In this document: piece after piece, positions 26,104 through 33,380 of the stretch | Layout of the letters: every line of letters begins with the position of its first letter | How positions within the stretch are numbered: position 1 is the stretch's first letter | Assembly: GCA_043777315.1 (NCBI GenBank) | Contig: JAYVPW010000039.1 | Span: 16,199-80,198, forward strand | Direction: 5' to 3' | DNA length: 64,000 nt | Origin: CAIURC01 sp043777315 | Lineage (GTDB): Bacteria; Verrucomicrobiota; Verrucomicrobiia; Chthoniobacterales; Chthoniobacteraceae | Notes under the pieces: model-generated | Seen by the model: only the letters and a program-made list of their open reading frames with translations | Database searches by the model: none | What the model was told of the DNA's origin: nothing | Translations under genes and position numbers: made by a program

Positions 26104-26364
26104 TCAGCGCAGCGGTTCGATGCGGAGCGTCGCGCGACCTTCGCGCAGACGATCCCAGTTTTCCTGGAGTTCTTCCTGATGGAGGGCCGCCCAGCCTTGC
26201 ACCAGTCGAGGTTGCCGGTTCGGCAGCGATCCAGCGGCCACCTCAAAATCAGCGATCAAAACTTGGGCCTCCTCGCCAGCGTATTCGGCGTGGAAATGCG
26301 GCGGCCGATGATCCTGCGGGTAGCAATAAATGACGATGCCGCGGAAGCGGCAGACCTCAGGCAT
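26104..26364 (-). CDS. DUF4160 protein
   Basis: 86 residues from the ATG at 26364. Family marks are IVIYCYPQDHRPPHFHAEYAG and the tail LQENWDRLREG. It overlaps the upstream DUF2442 gene by 8 bp. DUF4160 and DUF2442 genes often occur as neighbours and are suspected to form a toxin-antitoxin-like pair; no activity is established to my knowledge. Confidence 0.85.
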   Translation of the reverse strand: MPEVCRFRGIVIYCYPQDHRPPHFHAEYAGEEAQVLIADFEVAAGSLPNRQPRLVQGWAALHQEELQENWDRLREGRATLRIEPLR

Positions 26365-26656
26365 TGGCCAGCCTTGCCCGCAGCTTCGGAAAAATGTCCT
26401 CGGGTTGAAGCCCGGTGATCTCGAGATAGATCGCGTCCCGGCAGAACTCGATGTCGTCGTTCCAAGCCAGCGACCCGTGATTGCTGATGTGAACTTTCCC
26501 GAAGAACGCGGAGTCGTTCCACGGTAGAAAAACCTCTTTTCCGACGCAGTCGGCAAAGTCCACGACGCCTTCGATGCCGTCCGCGAACTGCACCCAAACG
26601 CGATATTGTTCGAGCGCCTTGCAATCGGTGAGCGTGATCTTTTTTTCCTGCTCCAT
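26357..26656 (-). CDS. DUF2442 protein
   Basis: 99 residues. YRVWVQFADGIEGVVDF, FLPWNDSAFFGKVHI and WNDDIEFCRDAIYLEIT are typical of DUF2442. It is the upstream partner of DUF4160 (8-bp overlap). Possible antitoxin-like role by association only. Confidence 0.85.
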   Translation of the reverse strand: MEQEKKITLTDCKALEQYRVWVQFADGIEGVVDFADCVGKEVFLPWNDSAFFGKVHISNHGSLAWNDDIEFCRDAIYLEITGLQPEDIFPKLRARLANA

Positions 26657-26704
26657 GAAGCAATGCTAGGTGCGTCGAAGGCAGAATCAACCCGACGGCA
26701 TTCC

Positions 26705-28300
26705 TCAATGCCCGCTCGTCGCTTTCTCCGAGCCGAGGCCGGTTTCGGAGCGGACGGCGAGCTCGATGAACTTTTTCTCGGCCTCGGGATCCTTCGTGCA
26801 GAGCGTGCCGATGATCGCGGCGAGGAAGCCGATCGGGATGCTGACGATGCCCGGATTCGCGAGCGGAAAGGGCGCGGTCTCGGCGGTGTAGAGGCCGTTT
26901 TTACTGAGCAAAATCAGGACGATCGAGGAGACGAGGCCGATGCTGAGGCCCGCGCACGCGCCGACGGTGTTGAAGCGCTTCCAAAAAATGGAGAGCAGGA
27001 TGACGGGGAAATTCGCGGACGCGGCGACGGCAAAGGCGAGGCCGACGAGCATTGCGGCGTTCACGCTCGAGCCGAGCTTGATCGCCAGCGCGATGCTCGC
27101 CGCGCCGACGAAAAACGCGGTGATGCGCGCGACGCGCACCTCTTCGCCATGCCGGGGTTCTTTGCCGTGATGGATCACGTTCGTAAAAAAATCATGCGCG
27201 AAACTCGTGCTCGCGCTCATCGTCAAGCCGGCGACGACCGCGAGAATCGTGGCGAAGGCCACCGCGCTGATGAAGGCGAAGAACATCTCGCCGCCGAGCA
27301 CTTTCGCGAGGATCGGCGCGACCATGTTGCCGTTGGGGAGCCCTTTCACATCGAGCGGGATGTCGCTCATTTTCAGCAGGGTCGCTGCGCCGAATCCGAA
27401 GAACGTCGTGAGCACGTAAAAGACGCCGATGATCCCCGTCGCCCAGACGACTGAATGCCGCGCGGTCTTCGCATCGGGCACGGTGTAAAAACGCACGAGA
27501 ATGTGCGGCAGGCCCGCCGTCCCGAGCACGAGCCCGAGCGCGAGGGAGATGAAGTCCCATGCGCCGTACGGGTTCTTCACCGTCGTGCCGTAGGCCATGC
27601 CGGGATTGAGCAGATTGACCGGCGCTTTTGTCCCGGCGTAGTCCGCGACGGAGACGGCGTCGAAAAACTGGCTGAGGCTGTAGCCGTGTTTGCTCAGCAC
27701 CATCACGCTCAACGCAAACGCGCCACACATCAGCAGTATGGCTTTGATGATTTGCACCCAAGTCGTCGCCAGCATTCCGCCGAAGACCACGTAAACCAGC
27801 ATCAGCACGCCGACGCCGATCACCGCCGGCGCGAAGGGCACGCCGATCAATTGCTCGATGATCCCGCCCGCGCCGACCATCTGCGCGATCATGTAAAAAA
27901 TGGAAACCGTCAGCGTGCTCAGCGACGCCAGCGCGCGCACCGGGCGCGGACTGAGCCGATACGCGAGCAGGTCGGCCATCGTGTATTTACCGGCATTGCG
28001 CAGCGGCTCGGCGACGAGAAAGAGCACCGTGAGGTACGCGACGAGGAAGCCGACGGAATACATGAATCCGTCGTAGCCTTTCAGGCAGATGATCCCCGAG
28101 ATGCCGAGAAAGCTCGCGGCGCTCATGTAATCGCCCGCGACGGCGAGGCCATTCTGCCAGCCTTTGATGCTGCGGCCTGCGGCAAAATAGGCGGTCGAAC
28201 CGGTCGCCTTGCGCGCGCTGAAATAGGTGATGACGAGCGTCAGCGCGACGAACGCGAGGAACATCCCGAGCGCGGGAGTGAATTGGAAAGCGGCGAGCAT
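26705..28300 (-). CDS. actP: Cation/acetate symporter ActP (sodium:solute symporter family)
   Basis: 531 residues with about 13 hydrophobic helices. Family regions: STAYFAAGRSIKGWQNGLA, GDYMSAASFLGISG, YTMADLLAYRLSPRPVR, GLPHILVRFYTVPDAKTAR and SAVAFATILAVVAGLTMSAS. It takes up acetate or similar short monocarboxylates with sodium. It begins 4 bp after the DUF485 gene, the standard yjcH-actP arrangement. Confidence 0.93.
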   Translation of the reverse strand: MLAAFQFTPALGMFLAFVALTLVITYFSARKATGSTAYFAAGRSIKGWQNGLAVAGDYMSAASFLGISGIICLKGYDGFMYSVGFLVAYLTVLFLVAEPLRNAGKYTMADLLAYRLSPRPVRALASLSTLTVSIFYMIAQMVGAGGIIEQLIGVPFAPAVIGVGVLMLVYVVFGGMLATTWVQIIKAILLMCGAFALSVMVLSKHGYSLSQFFDAVSVADYAGTKAPVNLLNPGMAYGTTVKNPYGAWDFISLALGLVLGTAGLPHILVRFYTVPDAKTARHSVVWATGIIGVFYVLTTFFGFGAATLLKMSDIPLDVKGLPNGNMVAPILAKVLGGEMFFAFISAVAFATILAVVAGLTMSASTSFAHDFFTNVIHHGKEPRHGEEVRVARITAFFVGAASIALAIKLGSSVNAAMLVGLAFAVAASANFPVILLSIFWKRFNTVGACAGLSIGLVSSIVLILLSKNGLYTAETAPFPLANPGIVSIPIGFLAAIIGTLCTKDPEAEKKFIELAVRSETGLGSEKATSGH

Positions 28301-28304
28301 CGGG

Positions 28305-28724
28305 TTAGCGGGGTGGGTATTTCGCGAGGAGCGCGGCGTTCATCACGTCCCAGCGCCGCGCCGCGCGGACGTAGAGTGCGCAGAGGATCCAGGTCATCAG
28401 GAATTGCGAGAGCGCGAAGAGATACGCAACGTTCACCTTGCCGAGCACGGGCGTCTTCATCATCTCCGGGCAAAACCCGACCAGCACCGGCAGCGTCATA
28501 TAATAGACGAAGAAAAAAACCGTCCCCGGGATGATGAAGCGCCGCTTGGCGGCCTTCAGTTCCGCAAACGCCGGGTCGTTCGCCACCGCCGCCCAATCGT
28601 AGCGATCCCCATCTTCGCCCGCGGTTTTTTCATGCTCCGGTTTTGGAAGATCGCGGCCGAGCGGCGCGACATCCGTTGGCCCTCCACTGATCGGCGTCAT
28701 GTCGCCGGAGTTTGGGGAAGTCAT
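28305..28724 (-). CDS. DUF485 (YjcH-like) membrane protein
   Basis: 139 residues from the ATG at 28724, chosen over an upstream start that would translate intergenic DNA. The core DPAFAELKAAKRRFIIPGT, two transmembrane helices (VFFFVYYMTLPVLVGF and VAYLFALSQFLMTWILCALYV) and an unusually long hydrophilic N terminus of about 55 residues are visible. DUF485 proteins accompany ActP-type symporters and probably support their assembly or function. Confidence 0.88.
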   Translation of the reverse strand: MTSPNSGDMTPISGGPTDVAPLGRDLPKPEHEKTAGEDGDRYDWAAVANDPAFAELKAAKRRFIIPGTVFFFVYYMTLPVLVGFCPEMMKTPVLGKVNVAYLFALSQFLMTWILCALYVRAARRWDVMNAALLAKYPPR

Positions 28725-28890
28725 GGGCGCGGACGCTAGGCAACACGGCTCGCGGCGTCGAGCGGAGACTGGCAGGCGGGATTGACGTTGAGCCGCAGAC
28801 CATGCGCGTCGCCAACCCAGCAATCGCCATCACCAATCACGCACCCTGCCCCTCTCAGGGGATGTCTTGAAACTCCTCGAATCCCGATTT

Positions 28891-28957
28891 TGACCGCGGA
28901 TCCCGCGGATCGACGCGGATTTTTCGGAGGTCAAATCCGCGCCATCCGCGGTCGTTT
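28891..28957. repeat. Palindromic repeat, ATCCGCGG family
   Basis: GACCGCGGATCCCGCGGATC on the left pairs with ATCCGCGCCATCCGCGGTC on the right. A related element is at 60582-60651. It is in the 390-bp gap between the DUF485 and mutL genes, which also holds the element at 29017-29091. The rest of that gap shows only a short (GA)n run near 28998-29012. Confidence 0.8.
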
Positions 28958-29016
28958 CCGACTTTCGATACTCCCTCTCAGCGGATGTCCCGGAAGCGAG
29001 AGAGAGAGAGAGATTT

Positions 29017-29091
29017 GGTCCGCGAAACAACGCGAAACAACGCGAAAAGGAGCCCGTCCTTTCGCGTTGTTTCGCGTCTTTTCGCGGACTA
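29017..29091. repeat. Palindromic repeat with CGCGAAA/TTTCGCG units
   Basis: The left arm has three spaced CGCGAAA units (29017-29051). The right arm has three TTTCGCG units (29057-29090). Between them is a loop of about 5 bases. It lies just downstream of mutL and would form a very stable hairpin, possibly ending transcription. Confidence 0.85.
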
Positions 29092-29114
29092 ATTCCGGCC
29101 TTCCAGCCGGACGC

Positions 29115-30956
29115 TCATGCCTTCCGGCCGAACTTTTTCTCCAGCTCCAGGTAGCTCATCTGGATCATCGTTGGGCGGCCGTGCGGGCAGCAGTACGGCA
29201 GCTCGCAGGCGAGCAAATCCTGGATCAAGCGGACCAGCTCCGGCTCGCGCAGATAGTCGTTCGCTTTCACCGCGTGGCGGCAGACGGTCTTCGCGATCAT
29301 GTCTTCGCCGAGGCGCAATTTGGAGGTCTGCGTGCTCGTCTCGCGGAGGTCGTCGATGATGTCGCGGATGAGCTGCGACGGGTCGCTGGAGCGCAGGAAC
29401 GTCGGGAGGGTGTCCACCTTAAAAGTGGCGGTGCCAAAGGGTTCCAGGCCGATGCCCGCGCGTTCGAGCACATCAAGATGGCGCGTGAGCCAGTCGGCAT
29501 CGCGCGGGGTGACTTGCAGCGTCAGCGGCATAAGAAGGCGCTGCGCGGGGACACCCTGCTGCTCCATCCGCCGGCGCATTTCCTCGAATAAAATCCGCTC
29601 ATGTGCGGCGTGCTGATCCACGAGCACGAGACCGCTCGCGTTCTCCATCAGCACGTAAAGTTTGCCGAGCACGCCGAGGATTTTGAAGGAGTTGAGGGTT
29701 GAGGGTTGAGGGTTGAGAGCCGGTGAAACTGACGCCGCCGGCGGCTCATGGGAGGTCGGCTCGTTGGACGTTGGACGTTGAACGTTGAACGTTGAAAGTT
29801 CAGCCCCGCGCAGCGGCCCCGGCGCCAGTGGCAGCGCCGCCCAATCATGCCGCAGCGCCACCTGCTCCCGCTCGGGAATGAGCGCGGCCGTTTCTGCCGG
29901 CGGCTCCGGCACTGCCCGGACCGGCGGGAGCGGCGCGGATTGAAAAGTCTGAGCCCACTCGGCGCGGTCGCTTTCGAGCGTCCGCCGGATCGCTTCGACG
30001 ACGGCTTCCCGGACGTGCGCGGCGTCGCGGAAGCGGACTTCGCGCTTCGCCGGATGGACGTTCACATCGACCGCAGCGGGATCCATTTCGATGAAGAGAA
30101 ACGTCACGGGATGCTGACCTTTCATCAGCGCGGTGTGATAGCCCTCGCGCATCGCGAAGCTGATCGTGCTGTTTTCGACCGCGCGCCCGTTCAGAAAAAC
30201 GAGCTGCTGCTGGCGCGAGGAACGGCTCACTCCCGCGCGGCCGATGTAGCCGCGAACGCTGATCCCATCAGCCTCCAGCGGCGGCACTTCGATCATTTCC
30301 GCGGCGAGCGCGTTGCCGCAAAGATCGCGGATGCGGTCGATCAGCCGCGGGGTCGGCGGGAGCTGATAGACCACGCGCTCTTCATTTAAAAAAGTGAACC
30401 CCACGCCCGGATGGCCGATCGCCTGGAGGTGAAGCTGATGCTCGACGTGGCTCGTTTCCGTGTTCTCGGTCCGCAGAAATTTGCGGCGCGCGGGCAGATT
30501 GTAAAAAAGCGAACGCACTTCGATCTGCGTGCCGGGCGCGTCGCCGCCGTCCCGGACGCTCTCGATTTTCCCCGCGGCGATGACGATCTCCGTGCCCGCG
30601 AGCGCATCGCGTTCGCGCGTGGCGAGACGAAATCGCGAGACGCTGGCGATGCTCGGCAGCGCTTCACCGCGGAAGCCGAGCGTCGTGATCGCCGCGAGAT
30701 CGTGGCCCGTGCGGATCTTGGAAGTGGCGTGTCGCTCGAGACAAAGCAGCGCGTCGTCGCGGTCCATGCCGATGCCGTTGTCGATCACGCGGATGTAGGA
30801 AATCCCGCCGCGCCGGATCAGCACTTCGATGCGCGTCGCCTCGGCGTCGATGGAGTTTTCGACGAGCTCTTTGATCACCGATGCCGGCCGCTCCACGACC
30901 TCGCCGGCGGCCACCTGGCTGGCGACTTCTTCGGAGAGGAGAGCGATGCGGGACAT
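29115..30956 (-). CDS. mutL: DNA mismatch repair protein MutL
   Basis: 613 residues from the ATG at 30956 (MSRIALLSEEV). The frame continues upstream only through tandem repeats, so that extension is rejected. The N-terminal GHKL ATPase has NSIDAEATRIEV, DNGIGM and GFRGEALPSIASVSRF. The C-terminal domain has the endonuclease motif DQHAAHERILFEE and the metal site CPHGRP, so it should nick DNA after MutS recognition. Residues about 385-422, in the inter-domain linker, are encoded by 7-bp tandem repeats (29690-29718 and 29762-29801) of the same kind that fill intergenic gaps here. Units not divisible by three mean a one-unit change would shift frame. Confidence 0.95.
   Translation of the reverse strand: MSRIALLSEEVASQVAAGEVVERPASVIKELVENSIDAEATRIEVLIRRGGISYIRVIDNGIGMDRDDALLCLERHATSKIRTGHDLAAITTLGFRGEALPSIASVSRFRLATRERDALAGTEIVIAAGKIESVRDGGDAPGTQIEVRSLFYNLPARRKFLRTENTETSHVEHQLHLQAIGHPGVGFTFLNEERVVYQLPPTPRLIDRIRDLCGNALAAEMIEVPPLEADGISVRGYIGRAGVSRSSRQQQLVFLNGRAVENSTISFAMREGYHTALMKGQHPVTFLFIEMDPAAVDVNVHPAKREVRFRDAAHVREAVVEAIRRTLESDRAEWAQTFQSAPLPPVRAVPEPPAETAALIPEREQVALRHDWAALPLAPGPLRGAELSTFNVQRPTSNEPTSHEPPAASVSPALNPQPSTLNSFKILGVLGKLYVLMENASGLVLVDQHAAHERILFEEMRRRMEQQGVPAQRLLMPLTLQVTPRDADWLTRHLDVLERAGIGLEPFGTATFKVDTLPTFLRSSDPSQLIRDIIDDLRETSTQTSKLRLGEDMIAKTVCRHAVKANDYLREPELVRLIQDLLACELPYCCPHGRPTMIQMSYLELEKKFGRKA
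29690..29718. repeat. 7-bp tandem repeat (TTGAGGG) inside mutL
   Basis: Three perfect TTGAGGG units plus a partial TTGAGA unit lie in the mutL linker. The unit also appears in intergenic DNA at 33118-33149. Confidence 0.9.
29762..29801. repeat. 7-bp tandem repeat (GTTGGAC/GTTGAAC) inside mutL
   Basis: Two GTTGGAC units, two GTTGAAC units and one GTTGAAA unit in tandem, in the mutL linker 44 bp from the TTGAGGG tract. The unit is closely related to the intergenic TTCGACG arrays upstream of mutL. Confidence 0.9.
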
Positions 30957-30966
30957 TTGGCAGAAA

Positions 30967-31131
30967 ACATCGAACGTCGAACGTCGAACGTCGAACGTCG
31001 AAGTTCGGAATTCGCAGGCACCGCGCTTTGCCGTGCGGTCTTCGCTCCCACTTCGACGTTCAGCGTTCAGCGTTCGACGTTCGACGTTCGACGTTCGACG
31101 TTCGACGTTCGACGTTCGACGTTCGACGTTT
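30967..31131. repeat. Inverted pair of 7-bp tandem arrays between mutL and erpA
   Basis: The left array 30968-31006 has about five CGAACGT units. The right array 31051-31131 has about ten TTCGACG/TTCAGCG units, the reverse complement of the left. Together they form a large potential hairpin that fills most of the divergent promoter gap (30957-31184). The number of units is a likely slippage target. Confidence 0.92.
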
Positions 31132-31184
31132 TCCGCTCCTTCCCCACTCGACAGCCGCCGCTCCCCGCCTACCTTCCCAGCCGC

Positions 31185-31547
31185 ATGATCACTCTCACCG
31201 ATGCCGCCGTGAAACAGCTCCAGACGCTCGTCGCCGAGCAGGAGGATGCCTCGAAAGGACTGCGCATTTTCGTCGAAAGCGGCGGCTGCGCGGGGATGCA
31301 ATACGGCATGTCGCTCGACCACGCGAAGGACGGCGACGAGCTCGCCGAGCGCGGCGGCGTGAAGGTGATCATCGACCCCGAGAGTGCGACTTTTCTCACC
31401 GGTGCGACCATTGATTATGCGGACGATCTCGCGGGCTCCGGCTTCCGGATCAACAACCCGAACGCAGTGAGAAGCTGCGGCTGCGGCACGTCATTCGAGG
31501 CGGGCGGAAGTGAGGAACCCTCGCCCGCAGAAGGCGCGCAACATTAA
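31185..31547 (+). CDS. erpA: A-type iron-sulfur carrier (ErpA/IscA family)
   Basis: 120 residues from the ATG at 31185, the first start after the heptamer array. The three conserved cysteines are in VESGGCAGMQYGM and SCGCGTSF. A-type carriers pass iron-sulfur clusters to apo-proteins. The short C-terminal tail GGSEEPSPAEG is outside the core. Divergent from mutL. ErpA versus IscA/SufA cannot be settled without a tree. Confidence 0.9.
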   Translation: MITLTDAAVKQLQTLVAEQEDASKGLRIFVESGGCAGMQYGMSLDHAKDGDELAERGGVKVIIDPESATFLTGATIDYADDLAGSGFRINNPNAVRSCGCGTSFEAGGSEEPSPAEGAQH

Positions 31548-31586
31548 CCCAAAAAAGCGGGAGCCGAGGCGTCCCGCGGGCTGACG

Positions 31587-33110
31587 ATGGCGAAAAGTTC
31601 TTTCGGCTACGATGACGACGAGGTGCAGCCGCGGGGGAAGGACAATCTCTTCCTCTGGACGGTTTTCATCCTGCTGCTGATCGGCCTCGCGTTCGCCTGC
31701 TGGCTCGGCAGTTTTTACATTTTCGGGCACCCAGAGAATCCGCGGGCGTATCGGATTTTGAAAAAGCTGCACAAGCTCGAGGCGCCCCACCGGTTTGAGG
31801 TCACGGCGGCGCCGCGCGGCGATTTCCTCGGCCCGCTCAAACTTTACGAGCGCTACGCCAGCCTCAGCCGGCTCCAGCTCGAGCAGGAAAATGGCGCCCT
31901 GCTGCGGAACTACATCAACAACTACCGGGACGTGAAGGCACTCATCCCCTACATCCGCGGACGCTTCAATATTCTCGATTCCTACGAGCTTGGGGAAAGT
32001 GACTTTTTCGGTTCCGGCGTCGTGGCGATCGCGCAGTCGGCGGACTTTCCGAAAGTGCTCATCGAGCATGTTTACACCGCCGCGCCGGAGAACGTGCCGA
32101 TGCTGCGAAACATGCTCCAAACCGGACTCGACATGAGCATCGAGCGCACGCTCGACCTCTCCGCCGTGATCCACGTCGAGCGCATCCCGGACGGGCGGCT
32201 GATGTTCACGGTCGTGCCGCTGCTTTACGGCACCTACGCGCTCAAACAGGGCGAAGGAACCTTCGGCCTCGAGCCGCCGGAAGACCTCAATCCCGCGGGC
32301 GGAATGCCAGTGACGAAAGCGAAAGAGCTCCAGGATGGGCTGAAGAAATACGCTGAATTCCGGCGCCTGCATCCGCTCCCGAATAGCGAAACCGCCTCGA
32401 CGTCGGCACCTCCGCCGAAGACCGGGGAACTCGTCCGGGTCGACGCGATTCCCGACGGCGTAAAAGCCCCCCCCACCGGCGCGCTCCCGGAGATGCCAGT
32501 CGCAACCCCGGCCCCGCTCGTGGCCAAAGCGACGCCGAAAAGCGCGGCGAAACCACCCCTGCTCGCGATGGCTTCGACCCCGCGCCCGCGCCCTCCACCA
32601 GCGCCGCTCCCGCCAGTGCGATCGACCCCGATTCCGATGGCCGCGACGCCGATTCCCATCGCCACGCCGCTGCCGAGATTGTCGCCGCAGGGCGTCCCGC
32701 TCACGCCTTTCGTCGCGGCAAATCCGGCTCCCGGCCTGCCGGGCGCCGACAGCGGAAAGTGGCGCACTTATGCGGCCGGAAAGATGCCGCCCGGCCGCAG
32801 CGTGACCGCGCTGGACGCGGCGGCGCTCGCCGGTCGCGGCGACCTCGGCGAACGCGTTTATCTACGCGGCCAATTCGTCGTCACCGCGTCGGGAGAGAGC
32901 ACCGCGATTCTGCGCCCGCAGTCCGACGCCGACCCGTCGCAACCCGCACCATCGCCGACGCGAATCATCGTCGAATATCCCGCGGGCACCGTCCCGCCCG
33001 CCGACGGCAGCACCTTTGCCCGCGAGGCTTCGCGGCCCTTTGAAGTCCGCGATGTGCGCCGCGGCAAAGACGGGCAGATCAATATTTATGTCCGCGAAAT
33101 CACGCAGTGA
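31587..33110 (+). CDS. Proline-rich single-pass membrane protein of unknown function
   Basis: 507 residues. A short acidic N terminus (GYDDDEVQPRGKD) precedes one transmembrane helix (LFLWTVFILLLIGLAFACWLG, about 21-41), so most of the protein is probably periplasmic. Residues about 45-230 look globular (YRILKKLHKLEAP, NYINNYRDVKALIPYIRGRF). Residues about 265-395 are a long Pro/Ala/Thr linker with PIP and RPRPPPAPLPP runs. A second small domain (about 405-507) contains VYLRGQFVVT and RIIVEYPAGT. I do not recognise the family. It starts 40 bp after erpA on the same strand. Confidence 0.7.
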   Translation: MAKSSFGYDDDEVQPRGKDNLFLWTVFILLLIGLAFACWLGSFYIFGHPENPRAYRILKKLHKLEAPHRFEVTAAPRGDFLGPLKLYERYASLSRLQLEQENGALLRNYINNYRDVKALIPYIRGRFNILDSYELGESDFFGSGVVAIAQSADFPKVLIEHVYTAAPENVPMLRNMLQTGLDMSIERTLDLSAVIHVERIPDGRLMFTVVPLLYGTYALKQGEGTFGLEPPEDLNPAGGMPVTKAKELQDGLKKYAEFRRLHPLPNSETASTSAPPPKTGELVRVDAIPDGVKAPPTGALPEMPVATPAPLVAKATPKSAAKPPLLAMASTPRPRPPPAPLPPVRSTPIPMAATPIPIATPLPRLSPQGVPLTPFVAANPAPGLPGADSGKWRTYAAGKMPPGRSVTALDAAALAGRGDLGERVYLRGQFVVTASGESTAILRPQSDADPSQPAPSPTRIIVEYPAGTVPPADGSTFAREASRPFEVRDVRRGKDGQINIYVREITQ

Positions 33111-33117
33111 TTTGGGG

Positions 33118-33149
33118 GAGGTTGAGGGTTGAGAGTTGAGGGTTGAGGG
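33118..33149. repeat. 7-bp tandem repeat (TTGAGGG)
   Basis: About four TTGAGGG/TTGAGAG units right after the stop of the proline-rich protein gene. The complement (CCCTCAA units, 33318-33335) lies on the other side of family 1 copy 3, giving a nested inverted arrangement. Confidence 0.85.
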
Positions 33150-33178
33150 CCGCGGGTTCGACGGCGAGGCGGCCAAAC

Positions 33179-33306
33179 GTCATCCTGAGCGAAGCCCGGC
33201 TTTGCGGGCGGAGTCGAAGGACCTCTAACTATTTCCCCCCATCGGCGCGCGGCATGGGGAAATAGTTAGAGGTCCTTCGACTCCGCTTCGCTGCGCTCAG
33301 GATGAC
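33179..33306. repeat. Long palindromic repeat, family 1, copy 3
   Basis: Ends GTCATCCTGAGCG and CGCTCAGGATGAC; inner arms GTCGAAGGACCTCTAACTA and complement; loop CATCGGCGCGCGGCATG. It is flanked on both sides by inverted TTGAGGG units and lies upstream of serA. Confidence 0.92.
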
Positions 33307-33380
33307 AAAAAAACTGGCCCTCAACCCTCAACTTCCGCCCTTGCGCTTTCCCCCGCGCCGCCAAGAATCGCCTCCCTTTT

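Noticed and set aside
30967..31131. CRISPR-like appearance of the repeated units
   Set aside because: Units are 7 bp, contiguous, with no spacers, and no cas gene is present.
29115..31322. Longer mutL frame with a start at 31322
   Set aside because: The extra 122 residues are translated heptamer repeats (NVERRTS-like) and lie antisense to the start of erpA. The MutL family begins at MSRIALLSEEV.
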